From: Thermohalobaculum sp039030915 | GTDB lineage: Bacteria; Pseudomonadota; Alphaproteobacteria; Rhodobacterales; Rhodobacteraceae | Length of the DNA: 38,536 bases | Assembly (NCBI GenBank): GCA_039030915.1 | Contig: JBCCDG010000029.1 | Location: 1-38,536, forward strand | Direction: 5' to 3' | Shown here: positions 18,358 through 26,991 of the stretch, one piece after another | How the letters are laid out: every line of letters begins with the position of its first letter | Numbering within the stretch: position 1 is the stretch's first letter | Made by a program: the position numbers and the translations under genes | Notes under the pieces: model-generated | The model's database searches: none | The model's input: the letters and a program-made list of their open reading frames with translations, nothing else | What the model was told of the DNA's origin: nothing

Positions 18358-20613
18358 ATGCGCACCACCGAGAAAGGCGGGTCACGCGCGCTCCTGCGCT
18401 CGCTCCGGACCGTCATGGCACAGCAGGGCGACGGGCAGGCGCGGCTGGACAAGGTGGTGAGCCTCGTCGCCTCCAACATGGTGGCCGAGGTCTGCTCGAT
18501 CTATCTGAAGCGCGATGACCGGACGCTGGAACTCTGCGCGACCGAGGGTCTCAACCCCGAGGCGGTGCATCGCGCCCGGCTGCGGGTGGGCCAGGGCCTG
18601 GTGGGGCGGATCGCCAAGGAGGCGGAGCCGTTCGCCACGGACGATGCGCAGAACGCGCCAGGCTTCCGCTACCTGCCGGAGACGAACGAGGAGATCTACC
18701 GCTCCTTCGTCGGCGTGCCGATCCAGCGGCTGGGCGAGGTGATGGGCGTTCTGGTGGTGCAGAACCGCACGCCGCGCCGCTATACGCCGGACGAGATCGA
18801 GGCGCTGGAAGTCGTCGCCATGGTCATCGCGGAGATGACGGAGGCGGGTGCCTTTCTCAGCACCGACGGGCTCTCGGCCGGTTCCGGGCGGCGGGCCGGG
18901 CCGCTGATGATCGAGGGCTCGGCCGTCTGCGACGGGGTGGCGGAGGGTGTGGTGCACCTCCATGAGCCGCGGCTCGTCGTCTTCGAGCCCATTGCCGACG
19001 ATGTCGAGACCGAGCGGCGGCGGCTGGCCGAGGCACTGGCGAACATGCGCGAGGATATCGATCGCATGATCGCGGCCGAGCGCCTGGGCCCGACGGGGGA
19101 GACGCGGGACATCTTCGAGGCCTACCGGATGTTCGCGCGGGACAAGGGCTGGATGCGCCGTCTGGACGAGGCGGTCGAGAGCGGGCTCGCCGCCGAGGTG
19201 GCGGTCGAAAAGGTGCAGTCCATCGTCCGCACCCGGATGGAGCGGGCGACCGACCCCTATCTGCGGGAGCGGCTGCACGATCTGGACGACCTTGCAAACC
19301 GGCTTCTGCGCTATCTCTCGGGCGGGGACGGGATCGACGAGTTGCCGGAGGGTGCCGTTCTGGTCGCCCGCTCCATCGGGCCGGCGGAGCTGCTGGACCA
19401 TGCGGGCCGGATCCGCGCGGTGGTACTGGAGGAAGGGAGCCACGGCAGCCATGCGGCAATCGTGGCCCGCGCCGTCAACATCCCCATGATCATTGGTGCC
19501 GAGCGCATCACGCGGGACGCGAACCCGGCGGATGCCATCGTGGTCGATGGCGATCAGGGGCGCGTGCATCTGAGGCCCGAGCCCTCGGTGCTGAGCGCGT
19601 TCCGCGAGAAGATCAGCCTCGAGAAGCAGAACCGCGCCGTCTATCGCAGCCTCGCCGACAAGCCCGCGGAGACGAAGAACGGCGTCACCGTGCGCCTGCG
19701 CATGAACGCCGGCATCCTGGCGGACCTGCCGAGCCTCGAGGTCTCCGGTGCGGAGGGCGTGGGCCTCTTCCGCACGGAGCTTCAGTTCATGATCCGCGGA
19801 ACGCTGCCGGGGCGGGAGATCCAGGCGGCGCTCTACGACCGGGTGCTGACGGCGGCGAAGGGGCGGGAGGTGATCTTCCGCACCCTCGACATCGGATCCG
19901 ACAAGATCCTGCCGTATCTGAAGCGCGAGGTGGAGCCCAACCCCGCGCTCGGCTGGAGGGCGATGCGCGTGGCGCTCGACCGCCCGCTCCTCTTCCGCAT
20001 GCAGGTGCAGGCGCTGATCCGCGCCGCCGAGGGCCGACCGCTCAGCATCATGTTCCCCATGATCACCGAGGGCTGGGAGTTCGAGCAGGCGCGCGAGATG
20101 GTGTTGGGCGAGGTCGAGCGGCTGACGGCGCGCGGCGTGGCCCGGCCCGAGCGGTTGCGGCTGGGCCTCATGCTCGAGACGCCGAGCCTCGTCTTCGCGC
20201 CGCAATCGCTCTTCGAGAGTGCGGATTTCGTGAGCGTCGGCGGCAACGACCTCTTGCAGTTCTTCTTCGCGGCGGATCGGGAGAACGACCGGGTGCGCCG
20301 GCGCTACGACCTCCTGAACGAAACCGCGCTCCGGATGCTGGGCGAGATCGTCCGGCGCTGCGACGCGGCGGGCACGCCCCTCTCCTATTGCGGGGAGGCG
20401 GCGGGCCGGCCGCTCGAGGCCATCGCGCTCGCCGCCATGGGATTTCGCGAGCTTTCCATGCGCCCCGCCTCCATCGGGCCCGTGAAGCGCGTGCTGCGCA
20501 GCATCGATCTCGGCGCCGCGCGGGAGGTGATCGAGCGCGCCTTCGCCGATGGCCATCCCTCGGCGCGGGAGCGTCTGCGCCACTGGCGCGATGCGGAGCG
20601 GATGCCCTTCTGA
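18358..20613 (+). CDS. ptsP: PEP-protein phosphotransferase EI-Ntr
   Basis: First enzyme of the nitrogen-related phosphotransferase system; it passes phosphate from PEP to NPr, and onward to EIIA-Ntr. The 751-residue protein has an N-terminal GAF domain (about 25-165) that senses glutamine in relatives. An enzyme I domain follows, with the phosphoacceptor His365 in GSHAAIVARA, the PEP-binding GVGLFRTELQFM and IMFPMI segments, and the catalytic cysteine region SYCGEAAG near the C-terminus. The ATG at 18358 is downstream of GGAGGACC; a GTG at 18331 in frame has no such site. No NPr or EIIA gene is in the window. Confidence 0.95.
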   Translation: MRTTEKGGSRALLRSLRTVMAQQGDGQARLDKVVSLVASNMVAEVCSIYLKRDDRTLELCATEGLNPEAVHRARLRVGQGLVGRIAKEAEPFATDDAQNAPGFRYLPETNEEIYRSFVGVPIQRLGEVMGVLVVQNRTPRRYTPDEIEALEVVAMVIAEMTEAGAFLSTDGLSAGSGRRAGPLMIEGSAVCDGVAEGVVHLHEPRLVVFEPIADDVETERRRLAEALANMREDIDRMIAAERLGPTGETRDIFEAYRMFARDKGWMRRLDEAVESGLAAEVAVEKVQSIVRTRMERATDPYLRERLHDLDDLANRLLRYLSGGDGIDELPEGAVLVARSIGPAELLDHAGRIRAVVLEEGSHGSHAAIVARAVNIPMIIGAERITRDANPADAIVVDGDQGRVHLRPEPSVLSAFREKISLEKQNRAVYRSLADKPAETKNGVTVRLRMNAGILADLPSLEVSGAEGVGLFRTELQFMIRGTLPGREIQAALYDRVLTAAKGREVIFRTLDIGSDKILPYLKREVEPNPALGWRAMRVALDRPLLFRMQVQALIRAAEGRPLSIMFPMITEGWEFEQAREMVLGEVERLTARGVARPERLRLGLMLETPSLVFAPQSLFESADFVSVGGNDLLQFFFAADRENDRVRRRYDLLNETALRMLGEIVRRCDAAGTPLSYCGEAAGRPLEAIALAAMGFRELSMRPASIGPVKRVLRSIDLGAAREVIERAFADGHPSARERLRHWRDAERMPF

Positions 20614-20739
20614 GCCCGCATCGCCGGCCGCGCCATGTGCTGGCGTGACCTGCGTCAATGCCGCCCTGCGGTATCCCTGCGACTGGTCCTGTCGCCGCGG
20701 AACGGCTAGGTTTCGGACAACAACAGACGGAGGAACGCC

Positions 20740-22188
20740 ATGGAAATGCCGGAGCCGAGCCGCAAGGCCCTCGGAGCACGTGAGCGCGTCGTTGCCGAGC
20801 TTACCGCGGCGCTGGGACCGGACGGGGTGATCTCCTCGACGGAGGAGTTGGTGGCGTATGAATGCGATGCGTTGACCGCCTATCGCTGCCCGCCGCTGGC
20901 CGTCGCCCTGCCCTCGACCACCGACGAGGTGGCCGAGACCGTGCGCATCTGCGCGCGCCACGGTGTACCCATCGTGCCGCGGGGCGCGGGCACCTCGCTC
21001 GCGGGCGGATCGTTGCCGACGGCGGACAGCGTGATTCTGGGCGTGGCGCGCATGAACAAGGTGCTGGAGGTGGATCTCGAGAACCGGTTCATCCGGGTCG
21101 AGACGGGCATCACGAACCTCAAGGTCACGGGCGAGGTGGAAGGCGACGGATTCTTCTACGCGCCCGACCCGTCCTCGCAGCTGGCCTGTGCCATCGCGGG
21201 CAATATCGCGATGAACTCGGGCGGGGCGCACTGCCTGAAATACGGCGTGACGACCAACAACCTCCTCGGCGTGAAGATGGTGACGCCCGAGGGCGATGTC
21301 GTGGAGATCGGCGGCGCGCATATGGAGGCGGGAGGCTACGACCTGCTCGGCCTCGTCTGCGGGTCGGAGGGTCAGCTCGGCCTGGTCACGGAAGCGACGC
21401 TACGCATCCTGCCGAAGCCCGAGGGGGCGCGGCCGATCCTGGTGGGCTTCGAGACCTCCGAGGTCGCTGGCGCCTGTGTGGCGGACATCATCAAGTCCGG
21501 CATCATCCCCGTCGCCATCGAGTTCATGGACAAGCCCTGCATCGATGCGACGGAGAAGCACGCGAAGGCGGGCTATCCGATGGATGCGGGCGCGCTCCTG
21601 ATCATCGAGGTCGAAGGCTCGGAGGAGGAGATCGAGGAGCAGCTCGTCTCGATCCGCGCCATCGCAGAGAAGCACAGCCCCGTGGCGATGCGCGAGGCGA
21701 CGAACGAGGCGGAGGCGAAGGCGATCTGGCTCGGCCGGAAGAGCGCCTTCGGCGCGATGGGCCAGCTGGGTGATTATATCTGCCTCGACGGGACGGTGCC
21801 GGTGGGCACGCTGCCTGAGGTGCTGCGCCGGACGGCCGAGCTGGCGGAGAGCTATGGTCTCCGCGTGGCCAACGTCTTCCATGCGGGCGACGGGAACCTC
21901 CATCCGCTGATCCTCTTCAACGCCAACGCGCCGGGTGAGCTGGAGAAGGCCGAGGCGCTGGGGGCGGATCTGCTCAGGCTCTGCGTCGATGTCGGCGGTT
22001 GCTTGACGGGCGAGCACGGCGTCGGCGTCGAGAAGCGGGACCTGATGCTGCACCAGTACCGCGCCGAGGATCTGGTGCAGCAGATGCTGGTAAAGGACGT
22101 ATTCGATCCGCATTGGCTGCTGAACCCGGCCAAGGTCTTCCCGCTCGAGATCAGCACCGCGCGCCGCGCTGCGCTCGCCGCCGAATGA
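20740..22188 (+). CDS. glcD: glycolate oxidase FAD-binding subunit GlcD
   Basis: FAD subunit of glycolate oxidase (glycolate dehydrogenase), which oxidises glycolate to glyoxylate and passes electrons to the respiratory chain. The 482-residue protein has the PCMH-type FAD-binding fold with VPRGAGTSLAGGSLP (about 80-95), then PDPSSQLACAIAGNIA. The C-terminal domain has NVFHAGDGNLHPL and the GEHGVGVEKR motif. GGAGG precedes the ATG. Its stop overlaps the glcE start, so the two are coupled. Related D-lactate dehydrogenases share the fold, but the glcE-glcF neighbours settle the assignment. Confidence 0.95.
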   Translation: MEMPEPSRKALGARERVVAELTAALGPDGVISSTEELVAYECDALTAYRCPPLAVALPSTTDEVAETVRICARHGVPIVPRGAGTSLAGGSLPTADSVILGVARMNKVLEVDLENRFIRVETGITNLKVTGEVEGDGFFYAPDPSSQLACAIAGNIAMNSGGAHCLKYGVTTNNLLGVKMVTPEGDVVEIGGAHMEAGGYDLLGLVCGSEGQLGLVTEATLRILPKPEGARPILVGFETSEVAGACVADIIKSGIIPVAIEFMDKPCIDATEKHAKAGYPMDAGALLIIEVEGSEEEIEEQLVSIRAIAEKHSPVAMREATNEAEAKAIWLGRKSAFGAMGQLGDYICLDGTVPVGTLPEVLRRTAELAESYGLRVANVFHAGDGNLHPLILFNANAPGELEKAEALGADLLRLCVDVGGCLTGEHGVGVEKRDLMLHQYRAEDLVQQMLVKDVFDPHWLLNPAKVFPLEISTARRAALAAE

Positions 22189-23363
22189 GCCTGAGCGAGC
22201 CCGACAGCGAGGCTGCGCTGGGTGCTGCCGTAGCGGAGGCGGCTGCCGCGAAGACGCCGCTGGAAATCACGGGCGGGGGCACGCGGAGGGGGCTCGGCCG
22301 GCCGGTGCAGGCGGAGCGGACGCTATCGACCGCGAAGCTCAGCGGCATCAGCCTCTACGAGCCCGGCGCGCTCACCTTCGTGGCCGCGGCTGGCACGCCG
22401 ATGGCGGAGGTCGAGGCGGCGCTGGCGGCGGAGGGACAGCGCCTGCCCTTCGAGCCGATGGATCATCGGGCGCTGCTCGGCACCACGGGCGAGCCGACGC
22501 TGGGCGGCGCGGTTGCGGTCGCGGCGGCGGGGCCGCGGCGCCTTTCGGCCGGGGGCTGCCGGGACTCGATGATCGGCGTGCGCTTCGTGAACGGCGAGGG
22601 GCAGGCGATCTCGAATGGCGGCCGCGTGATGAAGAACGTCACCGGCTACGACCTGGTGAAGCTGATGGCGGGGCAGTACGGCACGCTTGGCGTGCTCACC
22701 GAGATCGGCTTCAAGGTCCTGCCGAAGCCGGAGACCGCCGCTTGCCTGCTGATCGAGGGGCTGGACGATGCCCGCGCCGTCGCCTGCATGGCAGAGGCCG
22801 TGGGCTCCCCCTACGAGATCTCCGGCGCGGCACATCACCCGGTCGGCCGGGACGGCGCACCGGTCACGATGCTGCGGATCGAGGGTCTGGCGCGGTCGGT
22901 CGAGTATCGCACGGGCGAGCTCAAGCGCCTGCTTGCACGCTATGGCGAGATCGCGGTCGAGACCGACCCGGAGCGCGTCGAGGCGGGCTGGAAATGGGTG
23001 CGGGACATGGAGCCGCTGGCGGGGCGCGAGGGCGCCGTCTGGCAGCTGTCGGTCAAGGCAAGCGACGCGCCGGGCATAGTGGCGCGGCTGCGTGAGACGC
23101 GGGACCTCGATGCCATCCACTACGACTGGGCCGGGGGGCGGGTCTGGCTGCTGACACCGGAGGAGGGCGATGCGGGCGCGGCGGCGATCCGGGAGGAGAC
23201 GCAGGCGCTTGGCGGGCACGCGACGCTGATGCGCGCGAGCCCGGCCACACGCGCCGCAGTGGCGGTCTTCGAGCCGCGCCCGGCCGTGCTCGCGCGGATC
23301 GAGGCCGGCCTGCGCGCGCGCTTCGATCCCGCAGGCGTCCTCAATCCCGGCCGGATGGGCTGA
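22185..23363 (+). CDS. glcE: glycolate oxidase subunit GlcE
   Basis: Second FAD-domain subunit of glycolate oxidase, 392 residues. It has an FAD-binding segment GGGTRRGLGRP near residue 30, then VNGEGQAISNGGRVMKNVTGYDLVKLM and the C-terminal FDPAGVLNPGRMG. It is shorter than GlcD, as usual. The ATG sits inside the last codons of glcD (overlap of four bases). The protein is thought to act with GlcD and the iron-sulfur subunit GlcF. Only 14 bases separate it from the unknown gene that follows. Confidence 0.94.
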   Translation: MSLSEPDSEAALGAAVAEAAAAKTPLEITGGGTRRGLGRPVQAERTLSTAKLSGISLYEPGALTFVAAAGTPMAEVEAALAAEGQRLPFEPMDHRALLGTTGEPTLGGAVAVAAAGPRRLSAGGCRDSMIGVRFVNGEGQAISNGGRVMKNVTGYDLVKLMAGQYGTLGVLTEIGFKVLPKPETAACLLIEGLDDARAVACMAEAVGSPYEISGAAHHPVGRDGAPVTMLRIEGLARSVEYRTGELKRLLARYGEIAVETDPERVEAGWKWVRDMEPLAGREGAVWQLSVKASDAPGIVARLRETRDLDAIHYDWAGGRVWLLTPEEGDAGAAAIREETQALGGHATLMRASPATRAAVAVFEPRPAVLARIEAGLRARFDPAGVLNPGRMG

Positions 23364-23377
23364 GGCCGGAGGCGCGC

Positions 23378-24580
23378 ATGGCGGACGCCTACGACTTCTG
23401 GGCCGAGCGCCTGCCGGGCGAGCAGCAGGCCGCGGTAGGCGCCTTCTGGGCGGCCTTCGAGCGGCAGGCCGCCTTTCTCGACGCCGTCTTCACCGGCAAG
23501 GACCGATCGAGCGGCGGGGAGGAGGTTGGCGCATGCATGAACGCAGCCCTCGGCCCGCTTGCCGACGAGATCTACTGGGAATTCGGCCCGGGCGAGGCCA
23601 CCGGCGAAGATGAGGCCGGCGAGGCCGGGCATTTCCTGGCGCTGACGCCCGAGCTCTTCCACAGCAAGCGCCCGCTCGCCCGCGCGCTCCTGCGGGCGGC
23701 GCCCGAGATGCCGGGCTGGCGCTTTGGCGATGCGCGGCGGGCGCAGGGGACGCACGACCATCTCCTCGCCGCCGTCGCCACCCGCGCCTTTCGCGAGGTG
23801 ACGCTGACGGGCGCGGAGGTGCAGGCCGGTCCGCACCGGACGATCGACGTGCTGGGCCACGGGCCCGAGGAGGACGCGGGCGGGCAGGCCGGGCTCCTCT
23901 TCTCGCTCATAGTCGGGGAGGCGGCGGAGCGGGACTGGCTGGGCGAGATCGCGACCGTCGTCGGCTCCGGCGCGCGGCGCCGGGGCCTCTCGGGCCTCTT
24001 CTCCCGACGCCCTGCGGTCGACGAGACCTGGGTGCCCGCCTTCGCGGAGGCGGCCGAGGCGATGCTGGAGGCGATGCGCGCGGATCGCACGCCCGGCCCC
24101 TTCGCCCCACCGCGCGCGGAGGCGGAGCGGGCGCTCTTCCAGCTCGCGCCGGAGGACGGGTCCTGGCCCCGGGCGGATATCGTGACCTATGTGACCACGC
24201 GGCCCGACTACGCCGAGGCGCGCTTCGGCGGCGTGCCCCTGTCGGCAGCGCGCTTCTCGACCGAGGGCGAGAGCTTCATCGGCCTGCGTCTCGCCCGCAG
24301 CTCGGCCGCCCCCTTCGAGGAGGTGACGGAACGCGAGGCGCTGGCCGATGCCATCGACGCAGATCTGCGCACCGCGGCGCTGGGCGGCGTCTTCGGGGAG
24401 GCACATGGCAGCGCGCATGTCTATGTGGACGCCGCGGTCACCGACCTTCCCCGTGCCATCGCGACGATCGAGCGGGTGCTGGGCCAACGCGCGCTGCACG
24501 CCCCCGCGCATATCCTCTTCGACGAAGCGGGGCTCACCGACCTCGCCCTGCCGCTCGCCAGCCATCAGCCCATCCACTAG
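23378..24580 (+). CDS. uncharacterised protein inserted between glcE and glcF
   Basis: A 400-residue predicted cytosolic protein that I do not recognise. There is no signal peptide, membrane segment, nucleotide-binding loop or cysteine cluster. The N-terminal part (1-110: DFWAERLPGEQQAAV..., EIYWEFGPG, ALTPELFHSKRPLARALL) and the C-terminal part (from about 265: VTYVTTRPDYAEARFGG, then HVYVDAAVTDLPRAI and HAPAHILFDEAG) look like separate alpha/beta units joined by a middle section around RRGLSGLFSRRP. It begins 14 bases after glcE and ends about 30 before glcF, so it is co-transcribed with the glycolate oxidase genes. Whether it serves the enzyme or is a passenger cannot be told. Codon use is like its neighbours. 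Confidence 0.8.
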   Translation: MADAYDFWAERLPGEQQAAVGAFWAAFERQAAFLDAVFTGKDRSSGGEEVGACMNAALGPLADEIYWEFGPGEATGEDEAGEAGHFLALTPELFHSKRPLARALLRAAPEMPGWRFGDARRAQGTHDHLLAAVATRAFREVTLTGAEVQAGPHRTIDVLGHGPEEDAGGQAGLLFSLIVGEAAERDWLGEIATVVGSGARRRGLSGLFSRRPAVDETWVPAFAEAAEAMLEAMRADRTPGPFAPPRAEAERALFQLAPEDGSWPRADIVTYVTTRPDYAEARFGGVPLSAARFSTEGESFIGLRLARSSAAPFEEVTEREALADAIDADLRTAALGGVFGEAHGSAHVYVDAAVTDLPRAIATIERVLGQRALHAPAHILFDEAGLTDLALPLASHQPIH

Positions 24581-24610
24581 CGGCCCCACCCCATCCCGGA
24601 CGGACACGCC

Positions 24611-25930
24611 ATGCAGACCAGTTTCACCGACGAGCAGCTCAAGGACCCAGGCATCGCGCGGTCGAACGAGATCATCCGGTCCTGCGTGCATTGCGGGTTC
24701 TGCACCGCGACCTGCCCGTCCTATGCGGTGCTGGGCGACGAGCTCGACAGCCCGCGAGGACGCATCTACCTCATCAAGGAGATGCTGGAGAACGACCGGC
24801 CGGCGGATGCGAAGCTGGTCAAGCATATCGACCGCTGCCTCTCCTGCCTCGCCTGCATGACGACCTGCCCCTCGGGCGTGCATTACATGCACCTCGTCGA
24901 CCATGCGCGGGAGCATATCGAGAAGACCTATACGCGGGCTTGGCACGACCGGGGGCTGCGCTGGATCCTGAAGCTGGTGCTGCCCTTCCCGACGCGCTTC
25001 CGGCTGGCCATGGCCGGGGCGATGCTGGCCAAGCCGATCGCGAAGTTCGTGCCCGGCCGGATCGGCGCGATGCTGCAGATGGCGCCAGCCCGGATCGAGC
25101 CGCCCGCGCTCCACGACCGGCCGCAGGTGCATGCCGCGGCGGGCGAGCGCCGGGGACGCGTGGCGCTGATGACGGGCTGCGCGCAGATGGCGCTGGATGC
25201 GGAGATCAACGCATCGACCATCCGCCTGCTGACCCGGCACGGCTATGACGTGGTGATCGCCAAGGGCATCGGCTGCTGCGGCGCGCTCAACCACCACATG
25301 GGCGACACCGACGGCTCTCACGGCTTTGCCACCGCGAATATCCGCGCCTGGATGGGCGAGGTGCGGGGCGAAGGGCTGGATGCCGTGATCATCAACACCT
25401 CCGGCTGCGGCACGACGGTGAAGGACTACGGCTTCATGTTCCGGCTCGACGAGAAGATGGCCGAGGATGCGGCGCATGTCTCCGCCATCACGCGGGACAT
25501 CTCGGAGTTCATGGCCGAGCGGGGGCTCGACGACGCGACGCATGCCCCGCGCCTGCGCATCGCCTATCATGCCGCCTGCTCGCTCCAGCACGGTCAGAAG
25601 GTGACGGAAGCGCCCAAGAAGCTACTGAAGGCTGCGGGGTTTCAGGTTGTGGAGCCCAAGGACGCGCATCTCTGCTGCGGCTCGGCGGGCACCTACAACC
25701 TGCTCCAGCCCAAGATCGCAGGCGAGCTCAAGCGGCGGAAGGTGGCGACGCTGGAGGCGAAGGCGCCCGAGGTGATCGCCGCGGGAAATATCGGCTGCAT
25801 GATGCAGATCGGCGGGGGCACCGACGTGCCGGTGGTGCATACGGCGGCGCTTCTGGACTGGGCGACGGGCGGGCCGGTGCCCCGCGCGCTCGAAGATATC
25901 GCGGCGAACGGACCGCTCGCGGCAGAGTGA
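24611..25930 (+). CDS. glcF: glycolate oxidase iron-sulfur subunit GlcF
   Basis: Electron-transfer subunit of glycolate oxidase, 439 residues. Two 4Fe-4S motifs are complete: Cys25, 28, 31, 35 (CVHCGFCTATCP) and Cys76, 79, 82, 86 (CLSCLACMTTCP). Two CCG domains follow, with GIGCCGALNHH and HLCCGSAGTYN, as in heterodisulfide-reductase-type subunits. It is membrane-associated in relatives and transfers electrons to quinone. It completes the glcDEF set, interrupted only by the unknown 400-residue gene. Its stop overlaps a potential GTG start of the next frame, though the protease gene probably starts a little later. Confidence 0.95.
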   Translation: MQTSFTDEQLKDPGIARSNEIIRSCVHCGFCTATCPSYAVLGDELDSPRGRIYLIKEMLENDRPADAKLVKHIDRCLSCLACMTTCPSGVHYMHLVDHAREHIEKTYTRAWHDRGLRWILKLVLPFPTRFRLAMAGAMLAKPIAKFVPGRIGAMLQMAPARIEPPALHDRPQVHAAAGERRGRVALMTGCAQMALDAEINASTIRLLTRHGYDVVIAKGIGCCGALNHHMGDTDGSHGFATANIRAWMGEVRGEGLDAVIINTSGCGTTVKDYGFMFRLDEKMAEDAAHVSAITRDISEFMAERGLDDATHAPRLRIAYHAACSLQHGQKVTEAPKKLLKAAGFQVVEPKDAHLCCGSAGTYNLLQPKIAGELKRRKVATLEAKAPEVIAAGNIGCMMQIGGGTDVPVVHTAALLDWATGGPVPRALEDIAANGPLAAE

Positions 25931-25965
25931 CGAAGTCGGCCTCGTTCCGTTCACAAAATCGGGCT

Positions 25966-26736
25966 ATGTCTCGGTCCATGACACGGCTCACCCGCCTTAC
26001 CCCATTGCTCATGGCGCTCGCGCTGCTCCTGCCGCTGACCGCGCCCGCCCCCATTGCCGCGCTGGAGCTCGACCGGCGGCGCATGCTCTCGGCCAAGGAG
26101 CACGAGCCCTGGAAGGGGATCGGCCGCGTCAACGTTGCGGCCTACAGCGAGAAGGGGCATTGCACCGGCACGCTGATCGGCGAGGACTTGGTGGTGACGG
26201 CAGCGCATTGCGTCTTCTCGAACAGCACCGGCCGGCAATATGCCCCCGGCAACGTCACCTTCGTCGCAGGCTGGCGGCTCGGACAGAAGGTCGCGTACCG
26301 CAAGGCGAGCCGGATCGTAGTGCATCCCGACTACAACCACATGGCCGATCTGACGCTCGAGAAGATGGGCAACGACCTGGCCATCATCCTGCTCGAGAGC
26401 CCGATCCCGGCGGATGTGGCGCCTCATTTCTCGTTCGGTCAGCTCAATGCGGGGACCGAGCCCTTGACGCTGTTGAGCTATCGGCAGGACCGGGCGCATG
26501 CGCTGACGAAGCAGGACGGCTGCGAGCTGACCGCCGTGCGCGGGCCGCTGATGGTGATGTATTGCGACGTGACCTTCGGCGCCTCGGGCAGCCCCGTGTT
26601 CGCGCGGATCGGGGGCGAGGACCGGATCGTGGCGGTGATCTCCTCGAAGGGACGCGACCGCGAGAAGCGCAAGCCGCTGGCTTTCGCCGTCCGCGCCGAT
26701 GCGGTGCTGCCCTCGCTCCTGCCCGGCCTCCACTGA
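25966..26736 (+). CDS. exported trypsin-like serine protease
   Basis: A 257-residue secreted or periplasmic peptidase of the chymotrypsin (S1) fold. The N-terminus has a signal peptide (Arg-rich start, hydrophobic MALALLLPLTAPAPIAA). The catalytic triad is visible: His81 in VTAAHC, Asp137 in GNDLAIILL and Ser207 in FGASGSPVF. Cysteines near 66 and 82, and near 186 and 200, could form the usual disulfides. No PDZ domain is present. The ATG at 25966 is used; 25978 is nearly as good and a GTG at 25927 overlaps the glcF stop. Substrate is unknown. Its location behind glcF is probably incidental. Confidence 0.85.
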   Translation: MSRSMTRLTRLTPLLMALALLLPLTAPAPIAALELDRRRMLSAKEHEPWKGIGRVNVAAYSEKGHCTGTLIGEDLVVTAAHCVFSNSTGRQYAPGNVTFVAGWRLGQKVAYRKASRIVVHPDYNHMADLTLEKMGNDLAIILLESPIPADVAPHFSFGQLNAGTEPLTLLSYRQDRAHALTKQDGCELTAVRGPLMVMYCDVTFGASGSPVFARIGGEDRIVAVISSKGRDREKRKPLAFAVRADAVLPSLLPGLH

Positions 26737-26757
26737 ACAGCGTGGGTGCCTGCCTTG

Positions 26758-26780
26758 GCGGCCGCCCCCACCCGCGTCAG
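26758..26780. repeat. 23-bp direct repeat, copy 1
   Basis: A 23-bp word beginning GCGGCCGCCCCCACCCGCG is found again, base for base, at 37634-37656 in the same orientation. In both places it is followed by exactly 17 bases of unconserved sequence and then by GAAC-N7-GAAC. This copy starts 21 bases after the protease stop codon, in intergenic DNA. It is GC-rich but not a simple hairpin with a T-tract. Confidence 0.75.
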
Positions 26781-26797
26781 TGTGCGCCCCGGGACAT

Positions 26798-26812
26798 GAA
26801 CATTTAGCGAAC
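26798..26812 (-). promoter_or_regulatory. LexA-type SOS box (GAAC-N7-GAAC), copy 1
   Basis: GAACATTTAGCGAAC, read on the minus strand as GTTC-N7-GTTC, is the direct-repeat operator of alphaproteobacterial LexA. On the minus strand TTGACT lies two bases before it, like a -35 element, so a LexA-controlled promoter would point left, toward the 3' end of the protease gene. No minus-strand gene is recognisable there. The motif match is exact; in vivo use is inferred. Confidence 0.5.
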
Positions 26813-26866
26813 AAAGTCAACCTCTTCGACGCGGATGCTTCAATGGGCGGCTTGCCCGCCGGACCT

Positions 26867-26895
26867 CTTGAAGCGGCCCGTCACGCTTCCCAGAT
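26867..26895 (+). promoter_or_regulatory. putative RpoH (heat-shock) promoter of hsp20
   Basis: CTTGAA at 26867-26872 and CCCAGAT at 26889-26895, separated by 16 bases, resemble the sigma32 consensus (CTTGAA, then CCCCAT-like). They lie about 100 bases before the hsp20 start. A small heat-shock gene is the expected target. The call rests on motif and position. Confidence 0.45.
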
Positions 26896-26991
26896 CATGC
26901 TCACCGAGGCGCCGAAAGGGCCTCGTCGACGACGAAGGGTCCGCCCCTTGCGGGGGACCTGAAACCCATATCGCTTGTGAAGGATATGACG

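Noticed and set aside
18382..21321. A 979-codon open frame on the minus strand, antisense to ptsP and glcD
   Set aside because: His/Arg/Asp-rich composition typical of a shadow frame in high-GC DNA. The plus strand holds two genes with complete family motifs.
23120..25591. An 823-codon open frame on the minus strand, antisense to the glc genes
   Set aside because: No recognisable motif and shadow-type composition. GlcE, the 400-residue gene and GlcF on the plus strand explain the DNA.
26478..26771. Minus-strand GTG frame starting inside the 23-bp word (a similar one at 37315-37647)
   Set aside because: Both begin with the same five codons only because the repeat is identical. Beyond that they differ, lack ribosome sites and lie antisense to the protease and livF genes.
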